Shown here piece after piece: positions 1 through 6,951 of a stretch of 64,000 bases of DNA. The stretch is taken from NCBI RefSeq assembly GCF_009707125.1, contig NZ_WLVL01000016.1:1-64000 (forward strand), in the 5' to 3' direction. Each line of letters opens with the position of its first letter. Position 1 is the stretch's first letter. The DNA comes from Arsenicicoccus cauae (GTDB lineage Bacteria; Actinomycetota; Actinomycetes; Actinomycetales; Dermatophilaceae). Made by a program: the position numbers and the translations under genes. Below the pieces are notes generated by a model. The model worked only from the letters and a program-made list of their open reading frames with translations, was not told where the DNA came from and made no database searches.

Positions 1-2
1 AA

Positions 3-68
3 GGGTCATCGGTGAGATCTCCTCTGGTGAGTACTTGGCGGTACACACCGAGCATCTCGCCGATGACC
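3..68. repeat. Quasi-palindrome, possible insertion-sequence end
   Basis: Positions 3-18 and 53-68 are inverted copies of a 16-base word with one mismatch, and the similarity continues inward with gaps to about 34/38, so the segment could fold into a long imperfect hairpin. It lies about 55 bases beyond the point where the UvrA-like gene breaks off. Paired inverted ends of this sort are typical of insertion-sequence termini, but no transposase is visible and the window edge hides the left side. The mobile-element origin is inference. Confidence 0.5.
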
Positions 69-123
69 CCTCTACGTCAGGGAGCCACACCCACTCCCCA
101 AACCCCACCACTCCACGGGACTC

Positions 124-996
124 TTACGGGCAGATGGCAGCGGTGAGAAACTGCGCGACGCGCCGCTTCATCGAGGCGCTTTTCGTGTTCGCGAACGTGT
201 CCAGAATGTACCGACGAGCCCCGACGAACGTGCCCGAGTAGCTCGGCTCCACGCCTGCCTTGATCGCGGCTCTGGACTCAGAGAGGGTGAGCCGGGAGTG
301 GACCGGAACGAAGGGGGTCTCATCGGTGTAGAGGATCCAGTCCCGGTCCTCTTTCGGCAGGTCCCGCCACGGCACATCGACGTCGTAACCAAGAGCAACC
401 AGTACGTCGCGCAGCTGATGGCCGTGCCACGCGGTCGGCCAGGAAGCGATGGCGCGTTCGCGGATGGTGAGCGATGGGTCCGGGACCATCTGCTGCTCGT
501 TCACCGTGTAGACGCGGCCGATGCCGTGGCATTCCGAGCAGGCTCCTTGGACCGTGTTCGCGGAGAAGTCCTCCGCATACAACATCGGCTGCCCATCCGG
601 ATAGTCCCCGGCCCTCGAGTACAGCATTCGTATCAAGCTCGACAACGTGGTGATGCTGCCCACGGTCGATCGTGCGTTACCGGCACCGCGCTGCTGCTGC
701 AGGGCGACCGCCGGGGGCATCCCCGTGATCGAGTCGACATCGGGCACTCCCGCCTGATCGATCAGGCGGCGGGCGTAGGGTGCGACCGATTCCAGATAGC
801 GTCGCTGCGACTCGGCGTACAGCGTCCCGAACGCCAGCGAGGACTTTCCCGAGCCAGACACACCGGTGAAGACGACTGTTGCATCGCGCGGGACCGTGAG
901 GTTGACATCCTGCAGATTGTGTTCGCGGGCGCCGAGAACGCGAACGTCGGGCTGCACGGAGAGCTTCGGAGACCCGAACGCAGAAGATTCAACCAT
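124..996 (-). pseudogene. UvrA-like ABC ATPase, truncated N-terminal third
   Basis: The 290 residues match the start of the UvrA-like (UvrA2/drug-resistance type) ABC ATPases, which normally run to about 750-850 residues. Visible are the Walker A motif GVSGSGKSS near residue 45, the typical YLESVAPYARR segment and the first half of a zinc-binding motif (CSECHGIG). The frame stops at TAA just after the CP of what should be the second zinc-binding pair. The signature motif, Walker B and the whole second ATPase half are absent. The remaining part cannot form a complete UvrA ATPase, so I call it a remnant. The family acts in DNA repair or in protection of antibiotic producers. The break sits close to the quasi-palindrome at 3-68, suggesting a mobile element or recombination event removed the rest. 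Confidence 0.8.
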
Positions 997-1461
997 GGTC
1001 GCATGTTAACCACGTACGGAACGGTCGGACGATCTCCGTCCGGAGGAGAGGGTTTCCGCACCGATGAGGGCCGACGCACCACTTGTCCAGTTGAGCGCAC
1101 GAGTGATCAGCCCTCTTCGAAGAGGCGAACGACCTTCTCGGATAGAGCCCCGTCGAGTGGTGGGCTTTGAGGTGATGCTCGTCGCCTACCGGCCGCTCTT
1201 TTCAAGGGCGATGGTCTCAGTATCGCGGGTTGGGAAGAGCTCGAGTCGAGCACAGTCGGCCCTTCGAAATGCTCCTCGATCCGCAGGTCGACGTCACGCC
1301 TTGACCTGGGCCGCAGACGCACACAGGGCCCGAACCTCGACCAACGTTTGCCGTTGGCAAGGGTTCGAGCCTTGTGCGTGCGGTGGACCTTGCGGGATGC
1401 CTGTCGAGACTTCCCCCGCGTTGCGGGCACTCAGGGCTCACTGACCACTTCCAGTTCAAGA
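997..1461. other. Intergenic stretch with no supported gene
   Basis: Open frames exist on both strands here, but none has recognisable domains, a good ribosome binding site or consistent third-position GC bias. The stretch lies between the UvrA-like remnant start and the toxin-antitoxin operator. I see nothing functional apart from room for the two divergent promoters. Confidence 0.4.
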
Positions 1462-1486
1462 TGTGACACTTCTCATCAGTGTTACA
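1462..1486 (+). promoter_or_regulatory. Palindromic operator of the toxin-antitoxin operon
   Basis: Two 9-base arms (TGTGACACT at 1462-1470 and AGTGTTACA at 1478-1486) form an inverted repeat with one mismatch and a 7-base centre. It ends 8 bases before the antitoxin ATG. Toxin-antitoxin operons are usually autoregulated through such a palindrome bound by the antitoxin or the complex. The position directly at the start codon suggests a very short or absent leader. Binding is inferred. Confidence 0.6.
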
Positions 1487-1494
1487 CTCGCGGT

Positions 1495-1773
1495 ATGCCG
1501 ACCACCAAGCGTCGCCACCCCGTGACCGAGACGGCCGAAGTCTCTGAAGCACTGCGCGCTGCTGCATTGCGATGGCCTGCCGACCGAGACAAGCCTGCTC
1601 GGCTGCTGCGTCGCCTGATCGAGGAAGGGCACAAGAGCATCGACCCGAGCGCCGCAGAGCGTCAGGACAACCGACTGGCCGCCCTGAAGCGGATCAGCGG
1701 CTCCTACACCGGCCTCTACGAGCCGGGCTACCTCGACGATCTGCGCGCGGACTGGCCCGAGTGCTCGCCCTAG
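1495..1773 (+). CDS. Antitoxin of a VapBC-type pair
   Basis: A 92-residue protein with a basic N-terminus followed by a helical stretch (VSEALRAAALRWP...PARLLRRLIEEGHKSI, residues about 15-45) that resembles small antitoxins paired with PIN toxins. The start at 1495 was chosen because it follows the operator directly; upstream in-frame codons would run through it. It overlaps the toxin gene by 13 bases, implying translational coupling. It should bind and neutralise the downstream toxin and repress its own promoter. The DNA-binding fold cannot be assigned with certainty from sequence alone. Confidence 0.75.
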   Translation: MPTTKRRHPVTETAEVSEALRAAALRWPADRDKPARLLRRLIEEGHKSIDPSAAERQDNRLAALKRISGSYTGLYEPGYLDDLRADWPECSP

Positions 1774-2141
1774 ACTCGGGCGTGCTCATCGCGCTGTTCG
1801 ATGCCAATGACGCGCACCACGCTGCAGCCGAGGCACTGTTCACGATCCACGCCTCAGAGCCGATGACCATCGGTCCGATCAACTTGGCGGAAGTGCTGGT
1901 CAGGGCCGCGCGCGAGAACCGTGATCGGGAAATGCTGGCCGACCTTCGGGCTCTCGACGTCGCCACGACTTCCCTGCCGGATGACGCCGCCACCCGACTG
2001 GCGCGGCTTCGCGCGACCACTCGGTCGAAGATGCCCGACTGTTGCGTATTGTTGACAGCCGAGCAGACCTCGGCCCGCATCGCCACATTCGACGAAGGCT
2101 TGAAGGAGTCAGCTCGAGTGCTCAACCTGCAGATCGTCTGA
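1761..2141 (+). CDS. vapC: PIN-domain ribonuclease toxin (VapC-like)
   Basis: A 126-residue PIN-domain protein. The acidic residues expected to bind Mg2+ are present: Asp5 in LALDSGVLIAL, Glu44 in INLAEVL, Asp93 in KMPDCCVLLTA and Asp111 in IATFDEGL. The length is normal for VapC. VapC proteins cleave tRNAs or other RNAs when not bound by their antitoxin. The GTG start at 1761 lies inside the antitoxin gene (13-base overlap), and the two form one operon. The module looks intact. Its place between a truncated UvrA gene and a core tRNA region suggests an accessory insertion. Confidence 0.85.
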   Translation: MLALDSGVLIALFDANDAHHAAAEALFTIHASEPMTIGPINLAEVLVRAARENRDREMLADLRALDVATTSLPDDAATRLARLRATTRSKMPDCCVLLTAEQTSARIATFDEGLKESARVLNLQIV

Positions 2142-2150
2142 TCGTCTGAC

Positions 2151-2924
2151 CTAGGAACAACGCTGCCGCGAAGCCGACCCCAGGCGGGTCCTTCCTCCAA
2201 GCGCACGCTCGTCGAGGGCGTCGAGGTCACGGGTTGCATACCGCAGGTGTTCCCACTCTTCTTCGAGGACTGTTCGCACGCACGACAGCACAGTTTCCTG
2301 GTGCTCGGGGGCATGCGGATTGGGTCGGGTGGCCGACAAGTCATCGTCGGTGACGGTTTCCAGGAACTCACGGACCATGCGCATCCGGCTGCCACGAGCC
2401 TGCAGTACCTCTGCCCAGTCAGGATGCGTCACGCGGAAGACGGCGGTGCCGCCACCGTCTTCAACGAAGCTGGTGTCAGGCAGACCAACAGGGTGGTAGG
2501 GCTGTTCAACTCCCAGCACCGCCTTGCGGAGCCACGTATCAGTCGCCATAACAAGGTGCCGCACCGTCTGAGCGAATGACCACTCCTCACCGACCTGTTC
2601 ATCCATCGAGCCCGATGGCATGGCCTCTACACGACGGACCGCCGACTGCCATGCCTGCTCAACTGCGGCCCAAGCGTCGCGCAAACCGTCAGCGCTCGAC
2701 ACACGACGGAGGGCGCGGCCGGGGAACTTGCGGTCAAGTTCGCCGTCGATCAGCGGCGCCACATCCACGCCGTTCACGATGAGCCGACCCGGCTCCTCCA
2801 GCAGCCACGGCGCGTCGATCTCGAGGCCGTCGACGTCAACACCCCGCATAACTGCATCTCTGAGACTGACGTCACGGAAGGTCGAGCCGGACAGATCACG
2901 AGCCCTGAACGCTTCACTTGCCAT
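2151..2924 (-). CDS. DinB-like protein with N-terminal pentapeptide-like segment
   Basis: About 257 residues. The N-terminal 30 residues (AFRARDLSGSTFRDVSLRDA) have the spacing of pentapeptide repeats. The rest resembles DinB-superfamily four-helix proteins, with WSFAQTVRHLVMATDTW near residue 130 and a late EEEWEHLRYATRDLDALD holding His/Asp candidates for metal binding. Such proteins are metal-dependent, often thiol-related transferases, but the reaction cannot be named. An alternative GTG start at 2957 would add 11 residues; the ATG at 2924 gives the more typical N-terminus. It converges on the toxin gene with a 9-base gap. Confidence 0.75.
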   Translation of the reverse strand: MASEAFRARDLSGSTFRDVSLRDAVMRGVDVDGLEIDAPWLLEEPGRLIVNGVDVAPLIDGELDRKFPGRALRRVSSADGLRDAWAAVEQAWQSAVRRVEAMPSGSMDEQVGEEWSFAQTVRHLVMATDTWLRKAVLGVEQPYHPVGLPDTSFVEDGGGTAVFRVTHPDWAEVLQARGSRMRMVREFLETVTDDDLSATRPNPHAPEHQETVLSCVRTVLEEEWEHLRYATRDLDALDERALGGRTRLGSASRQRCS

Positions 2925-2979
2925 GACTTGATGATGACAGACAGTCACTCCGTGCACTGGCCAGAGTCACCGCAAAGAC

Positions 2980-3011
2980 AAAACTGCCCCGCCATCAGGC
3001 GGGGCAGTTTT
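2980..3011 (-). terminator. Rho-independent terminator after tRNA-Ala
   Basis: A perfect 14-bp stem (2980-2993 pairing with 2998-3011) with a 4-base loop, GC-rich in the middle and flanked by A/T runs on both sides. It lies 18 bases past the 3' end of the leftward tRNA-Ala gene. The flanks make it usable in either direction. Confidence 0.85.
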
Positions 3012-3028
3012 GATTTTCTCATCTTACG

Positions 3029-3101
3029 TGGAGCTGAGGGGATTCGAACCCCTGGCCTTCTCATTGCGAACGAGACGCGCTACCAACTGCGCCACAGCCC
3101 C
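3029..3101 (-). tRNA. tRNA-Ala, anticodon CGC
   Basis: The complement folds into a 73-nt cloverleaf. Acceptor arms GGGGCTG and CAGCTCC pair with one mismatch-tolerant end, the anticodon loop is TTCGCAA (anticodon CGC, reading GCG), and the T loop is TTCGAAT. The 3' CCA is not encoded. A possible -10 box (TACAGT on the minus strand, 3114-3119) lies about 13 bases upstream, and a strong terminator follows. Confidence 0.95.
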
Positions 3102-3147
3102 TGGCGAGGACCGACTGTACCACCGAGGCGGCACGTCGGCCCAATCC

Positions 3148-4029
3148 TCACCCGCCCACGGCGCTGCGCAACGGCACTGCGGCGTCGAGGAACTCGTCCT
3201 CGACCTCGATGGGGGCAAAGACGTCGTCGTCCACCGGCAGCGGGGCCGGGGCAGCCCGGGGGGCGGCGGGCTTCATGGTGTAGGTCGGAGGCGGCACAGG
3301 GGTCGGACGCCACTGCCCGGGCTCGAGCGGCTCGAGGACGACCTCGACCGGTGCGGGCGCCTCGTCGACGGTGTCGAACTGGCGCACGTCGAAGGGGGCA
3401 TCGACGCGGGTGTCACCCACGCGGGTCACTGCGGGCTCGGCGGTGTCCACCACGACCAGCGCGTCAGCGGTGGAGACCGGGGACGTGGTCGGGGCGGTGG
3501 ACGCGCCCGGAGCTGCGGGCTCGACGGGGGCGGCGACGTCGGTCCTCCCGGCGCTCGAGGTGGTGCGGTGCAGCTCGAGGCGCGGCCGACGAGGCCGGGC
3601 AGTGTGGCGCAGCCACGCCAGGTCGGCTGTGACGAGCGCCAGGCCGACGGCCGGGGTCCAGACGGGGACCAGCCGCAGCACGGTCACCATGACGAGCGCG
3701 ATCAGCGCGGTCACCGCGATCCCGAGGGAGGCGCCCCGCAGGCTGCGGGCGCGCCGACCCGGCCCCGCCTCCTCGGTCACGGGCGTGGCACGCGTCGCGC
3801 CGGCGGGCGCGGTGGCGGTGACGCCGGCCCGCAGCGGGCTGACGGCATACGACCGGGGGGTGGTGGGCTCGGCGAGGACCGGGCGCCGCTCGAGCACCCG
3901 CAGGGCCTCGGCGTACCGCTCGATGGATCGCGCGGTCTGCAGGTGCTCCCGACGACGCATCCACGACTGGGTCAGGTAGGCAGCCCACAGACCGATCACG
4001 ACGACGAAGACGAGGCTGGAGGGCTGCAC
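3148..4029 (-). CDS. SepX/GlpR-like membrane protein
   Basis: A 293-residue protein with an N-terminal membrane segment (residues about 4-20), a basic stretch, two more hydrophobic segments (about 98-135) and a long Pro/Ala/Thr/acidic C-terminal tail with no fold I recognise. Rank in the cluster moeA-moaC-moaB-rimJ-this gene matches the position of Rv0996 in mycobacteria, GlpR in Corynebacterium and SepX in Streptomyces. GlpR is the membrane partner of the MoeA homologue Glp, which binds FtsZ; SepX is a division-associated membrane protein. Assignment rests on synteny and topology, not on sequence comparison. It is last in the leftward operon, 71 bases after rimJ. Confidence 0.65.
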   Translation of the reverse strand: MQPSSLVFVVVIGLWAAYLTQSWMRRREHLQTARSIERYAEALRVLERRPVLAEPTTPRSYAVSPLRAGVTATAPAGATRATPVTEEAGPGRRARSLRGASLGIAVTALIALVMVTVLRLVPVWTPAVGLALVTADLAWLRHTARPRRPRLELHRTTSSAGRTDVAAPVEPAAPGASTAPTTSPVSTADALVVVDTAEPAVTRVGDTRVDAPFDVRQFDTVDEAPAPVEVVLEPLEPGQWRPTPVPPPTYTMKPAAPRAAPAPLPVDDDVFAPIEVEDEFLDAAVPLRSAVGG

Positions 4030-4100
4030 GTCCCCGACGTTAGAGGGGGCGCGGGTGATGGACGCTCAACCGCACGGGTGTGTCGGCGGATTGCCCTGGA

Positions 4101-4703
4101 TCATGCCCTCGTGAGCCGGTCCGCGAAGGTGCCACCGCCGAGGTCCTCGGACGTCAGCGCGAAGGTCCGGTGGTCGCGCCAGGCGCCGTCGATGTGGAGA
4201 TAGCGCTCGCGCAGCCCCTCGTCGCGGAAGCCGAGCTTGCGGACGACGGCGAGCGACTTGGTGTTGTCGGGGCGGATGTTGACCTCGATGCGGTGCAGGC
4301 CCCGCTTGCCCACGGCATAGTCGCACGCCGTGGCCAAGGCCAAGGGAACGATGCCCCGGCCGGCGTGGGTGGGCGCGCACCAGTAGCCCGCCGTGGCGCC
4401 CCACAGCGCGCCCTCCATGATCTGGGACAGGTTGACCGCGCCGCAGAGCCGACCGTCGACCTCGACGGCGAAGGGCAGCTGCCGACCGGCGCGCGCCTCG
4501 CGGGCCTGGTGGCGGATGTACTCGGGGAAGGGTTTGGGCTGCTGGCCCGCGTGCGGGAAGGTCGGCTCCCACTCCTTGAGCCAGTCCCAGCTGGTGCGAC
4601 GCAGCTCGAGCCACTGCGTGCGGTCGCGACGGCGCAGGCCGCGCAGCACGAGAGCTCCCCCGTCCGGCAGGGTCGCCTCGAGCCGCACCGGCCACGCGGC
4701 CAT
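4101..4703 (-). CDS. rimJ: RimJ-type GNAT N-acetyltransferase
   Basis: A 200-residue GNAT-fold acetyltransferase of the RimJ/RimL class, which transfer acetyl from acetyl-CoA to N-termini of ribosomal or other proteins. The acetyl-CoA binding loop appears as THAGRGIVPLALATAC (about residues 111-126), followed by HRIEVNIRPDNTKSLAVVRKLGF, the usual C-terminal GNAT block. The length is normal. Its ATG shares one base with the moaB stop codon (TGATG), so the two are translationally coupled. The substrate cannot be deduced. Confidence 0.9.
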   Translation of the reverse strand: MAAWPVRLEATLPDGGALVLRGLRRRDRTQWLELRRTSWDWLKEWEPTFPHAGQQPKPFPEYIRHQAREARAGRQLPFAVEVDGRLCGAVNLSQIMEGALWGATAGYWCAPTHAGRGIVPLALATACDYAVGKRGLHRIEVNIRPDNTKSLAVVRKLGFRDEGLRERYLHIDGAWRDHRTFALTSEDLGGGTFADRLTRA

Positions 4704-5191
4704 CAGTGGTCGCCCCCGCGGACCTGGTCGAGGGCGTGCGTCACGACCTGCTCCAGCACTCCGAGCCCGTCGGCGACGCCACCGCGCGAGCCCGGGAGGT
4801 TGACGACCAGGGTGGCGCCGGCGAGCCCGGCGATGCCGCGGGACAGGGAGGCGGTGGCGACGCCCTGCGACAGACCGGCGCCGCGGATGGCCTCGGCGAG
4901 GCCGGGCACCTCGCGGTCGACCAGCGCCCGGGTCACCTCAGGGGTGCGGTCGGTGGGCGACAGGCCGGTTCCGCCGGTCGTGACGACGAGGTCGACCCCG
5001 TCGTCGACGGCGGTCCGTATGGCGTCCCCCACGGGGTCACCGTCAGGGACGACCACCGGGTCCGGGGTGTCCAGACCCCACGCGCGCAGGGCCTCGACGA
5101 TGACGGGGCCGGTGCGGTCGGCGTAAGTGCCGGCAGCGGCGCGCGTGGACGCTGTCACGACGACGGCGCGCCGCGGCTCGGGCACGCTCAC
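4703..5191 (-). CDS. moaB: Molybdenum cofactor biosynthesis protein MoaB/MogA
   Basis: 162 residues of the MoaB/MogA family, which adenylylate molybdopterin. The TTGGTGLSPTDRTPEV motif (residues 71-86) and NLPGSRGGVADGL (131-143) are diagnostic. The GTG start at 5191 overlaps the moaC stop by 4 bases (GTGA). It is the third gene of the moeA-moaC-moaB-rimJ chain, all with overlapping ends, so they form one transcript. A longer upstream frame exists but reads through moaC and was rejected. Confidence 0.92.
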   Translation of the reverse strand: MSVPEPRRAVVVTASTRAAAGTYADRTGPVIVEALRAWGLDTPDPVVVPDGDPVGDAIRTAVDDGVDLVVTTGGTGLSPTDRTPEVTRALVDREVPGLAEAIRGAGLSQGVATASLSRGIAGLAGATLVVNLPGSRGGVADGLGVLEQVVTHALDQVRGGDH

Positions 5192-5679
5192 TCGGACCAG
5201 TCCCCGGACCGGCCGCCCGACTTGGCGGTGACGCGGACGTCGGTGATGCGGGCGTGCTTGTCGACCGCCTTGACCATGTCGATCAGGGCCAGGGCGCCGA
5301 CGGTGACCGCGGTGAGCGCCTCCATCTCGATGCCGGTGCGGTCGGCGGTGCGGACGGTCGCCGCGAGCTCGACCCCGTCGTCGGTGACCGCGAGGTCCAG
5401 CTCGACCCCGTGCACGGCGATGGGGTGCGCGAGCGGGACCAGGTCGGGGGTGCGCTTGACCGCCTGGATGCCGGCGATGCGGGCCACGGCCAGCGCATCG
5501 CCCTTGGGCACGGTGCCGTCCCGCAGCGCCGCGACCGCCGGCGCCGCGAGCAGGACCCGACCGCGGGCGGTGGCCGAGCGGGCCGTGACGGCCTTGGCGG
5601 AGACGTCGACCATGTGGGCGCTGCCGTCGGCACGCACGTGCGTCAGGCGGGGCGCCTCGGGCGTGGGGTCGGTGGTCAT
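5188..5679 (-). CDS. moaC: Cyclic pyranopterin monophosphate synthase MoaC
   Basis: 163 residues matching MoaC, which with MoaA converts GTP to cyclic pyranopterin monophosphate, the first stage of molybdenum cofactor synthesis. Recognisable blocks are MVDVSAKAVTARSATARG near the start, KGDALAVARIAGIQAVKRT (59-77), LAHPIAVHGVELD and GIEMEALTAVTVGALALIDMVK (116-137), which include conserved catalytic Lys and Asp residues. The ATG at 5679 overlaps the moeA stop by 4 bases. No moaA, moaD or moaE gene lies in the window. Confidence 0.95.
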   Translation of the reverse strand: MTTDPTPEAPRLTHVRADGSAHMVDVSAKAVTARSATARGRVLLAAPAVAALRDGTVPKGDALAVARIAGIQAVKRTPDLVPLAHPIAVHGVELDLAVTDDGVELAATVRTADRTGIEMEALTAVTVGALALIDMVKAVDKHARITDVRVTAKSGGRSGDWSE

Positions 5680-6941
5680 GCGAGGGACTCCTTGCCGGGG
5701 AGGGGGCGCAGCAGCAGGCAGGTGAGGCGCGCGCCGGGGAGGACCTCGTCGACCTCGGCGGGCACGACGGCCAGGGCGTCGGCGTGGGCGAGGGCGCCGA
5801 GCACGTGCGAGCCCTGACCACCGGCGAGGGTGGCGTGCAGCCCGTCGTCCTCGCGGCGCAGCCGGACCCGGGCCAGCTGCGTGCGACCGGCCGACGTGCG
5901 CCACCCGTCGTCCGCCACCGCCTCCACGCCTGCGAGCCCCTCGGCCGGGCGGGCCGCGAGCAGGCGCAGCGCCGGGGCCACGAAGACCTGGTAGGACACC
6001 ATCGCGCTGACGGGGTTGCCGGGGAGGGTGAAGACGGGCACGCGTCGCCCGTCGCCCGCCCGCACCAGGCCGAAGCCCTGCGGCTTGCCCGGCTGCATCG
6101 CGATGCCCCGGAACTCGACCTCGCCGTCACGGGCGAGCACGGCCTTGACCGTGTCGTAGGCGCCCGCGGACACCCCGCCCGTGGTGATGACCGCGTCGTG
6201 GGTCAGCAGGACCTCGTCCAGCCGCGCGCGGAAGCCCTGCTCGTCGTCGGCGACCGCCCGCACCCGCTCGGCTGTGAAGCCGTGCTCGCGCAGGACGGCG
6301 ACCAGCATCGGGCCGTTGCTGTCGACGACCGTGCCGTGCCCGGCGGCGCCGCCCGGCTCGACCAGCTCGTCGCCGGTGGACAGGACGGCGACGCGGGGCG
6401 GCAGGACGACCTCGACCCGCGGGTGCCCGAGGGAGACGAGCAGCGCGAGCACCCGCGCGTCGACGAAGGTCCCTGCCGTGAGGGCGAGCTCGTCGCGGGA
6501 CAGGTCGTCGCCGGCAGGTCGGACGTGGGCTCCGGCCAGCGGCTCCTGACGCAGGGTCACCCGCTGCGTGCCGCCGTCCGTCAGCTCGACGGGCACCACC
6601 GCGTCGGCCCCGTCGGGCAGGGCGGCACCGGTCATGATGCGCAGCGTGGTGCCCGGCTCGAGGGTGACCCGGTCGGTGCGGCCCGCGGGGATGTCGCCGG
6701 CGACGGGCAGGACCACGGGGCGGTCGCCCGCACCCGCGAGCTCGGCGGCCCGGACGGCATACCCGTCCATCGCCGAGTTGGCGAACGCCGGGACGTCGAC
6801 GGCGCTGCGCACGTCCTGGGCCAGCACGCAGCCGTGCGCCTCGGCCACCGGCACCGGGGACGTGCGGCGGGGCACGGTGGCGCAGGCCTCGAGGAGGATG
6901 CGCAGGTGCTCGTCGACGGGCATCAGCCGGGGTTCGGACAT
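5676..6941 (-). CDS. moeA: MoeA-family molybdotransferase (Glp candidate)
   Basis: 421 residues from the chosen ATG (MSEPRLMPVDEHL). MoeA inserts molybdate into adenylylated molybdopterin. Family landmarks are FANSAMDGYAV, MTGAALPDGADAVVPVE, LSTGDELVEPG, DSNGPML, TTGGVSAGAYD, MQPGKPQGFG and TLPGNPVSAMVS. Genes moaC, moaB and rimJ follow with overlaps. In corynebacteria the MoeA homologue in this rimJ-linked position is Glp, which binds FtsZ and the membrane receptor GlpR. Because moaC and moaB are also in this operon, a true cofactor role is at least as likely here. It starts 10 bases after the diguanylate cyclase stop. Confidence 0.92.
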   Translation of the reverse strand: MSEPRLMPVDEHLRILLEACATVPRRTSPVPVAEAHGCVLAQDVRSAVDVPAFANSAMDGYAVRAAELAGAGDRPVVLPVAGDIPAGRTDRVTLEPGTTLRIMTGAALPDGADAVVPVELTDGGTQRVTLRQEPLAGAHVRPAGDDLSRDELALTAGTFVDARVLALLVSLGHPRVEVVLPPRVAVLSTGDELVEPGGAAGHGTVVDSNGPMLVAVLREHGFTAERVRAVADDEQGFRARLDEVLLTHDAVITTGGVSAGAYDTVKAVLARDGEVEFRGIAMQPGKPQGFGLVRAGDGRRVPVFTLPGNPVSAMVSYQVFVAPALRLLAARPAEGLAGVEAVADDGWRTSAGRTQLARVRLRREDDGLHATLAGGQGSHVLGALAHADALAVVPAEVDEVLPGARLTCLLLRPLPGKESLA

Positions 6942-6951
6942 GCTTCGGAGA

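Noticed and set aside
1107-1430. A 107-codon minus-strand gene in the gap before the toxin-antitoxin operon
   Set aside because: No domain, no ribosome binding site and biased composition; the C-terminal DGALSEKVVRLFEEG looks protein-like but is too short to assign.
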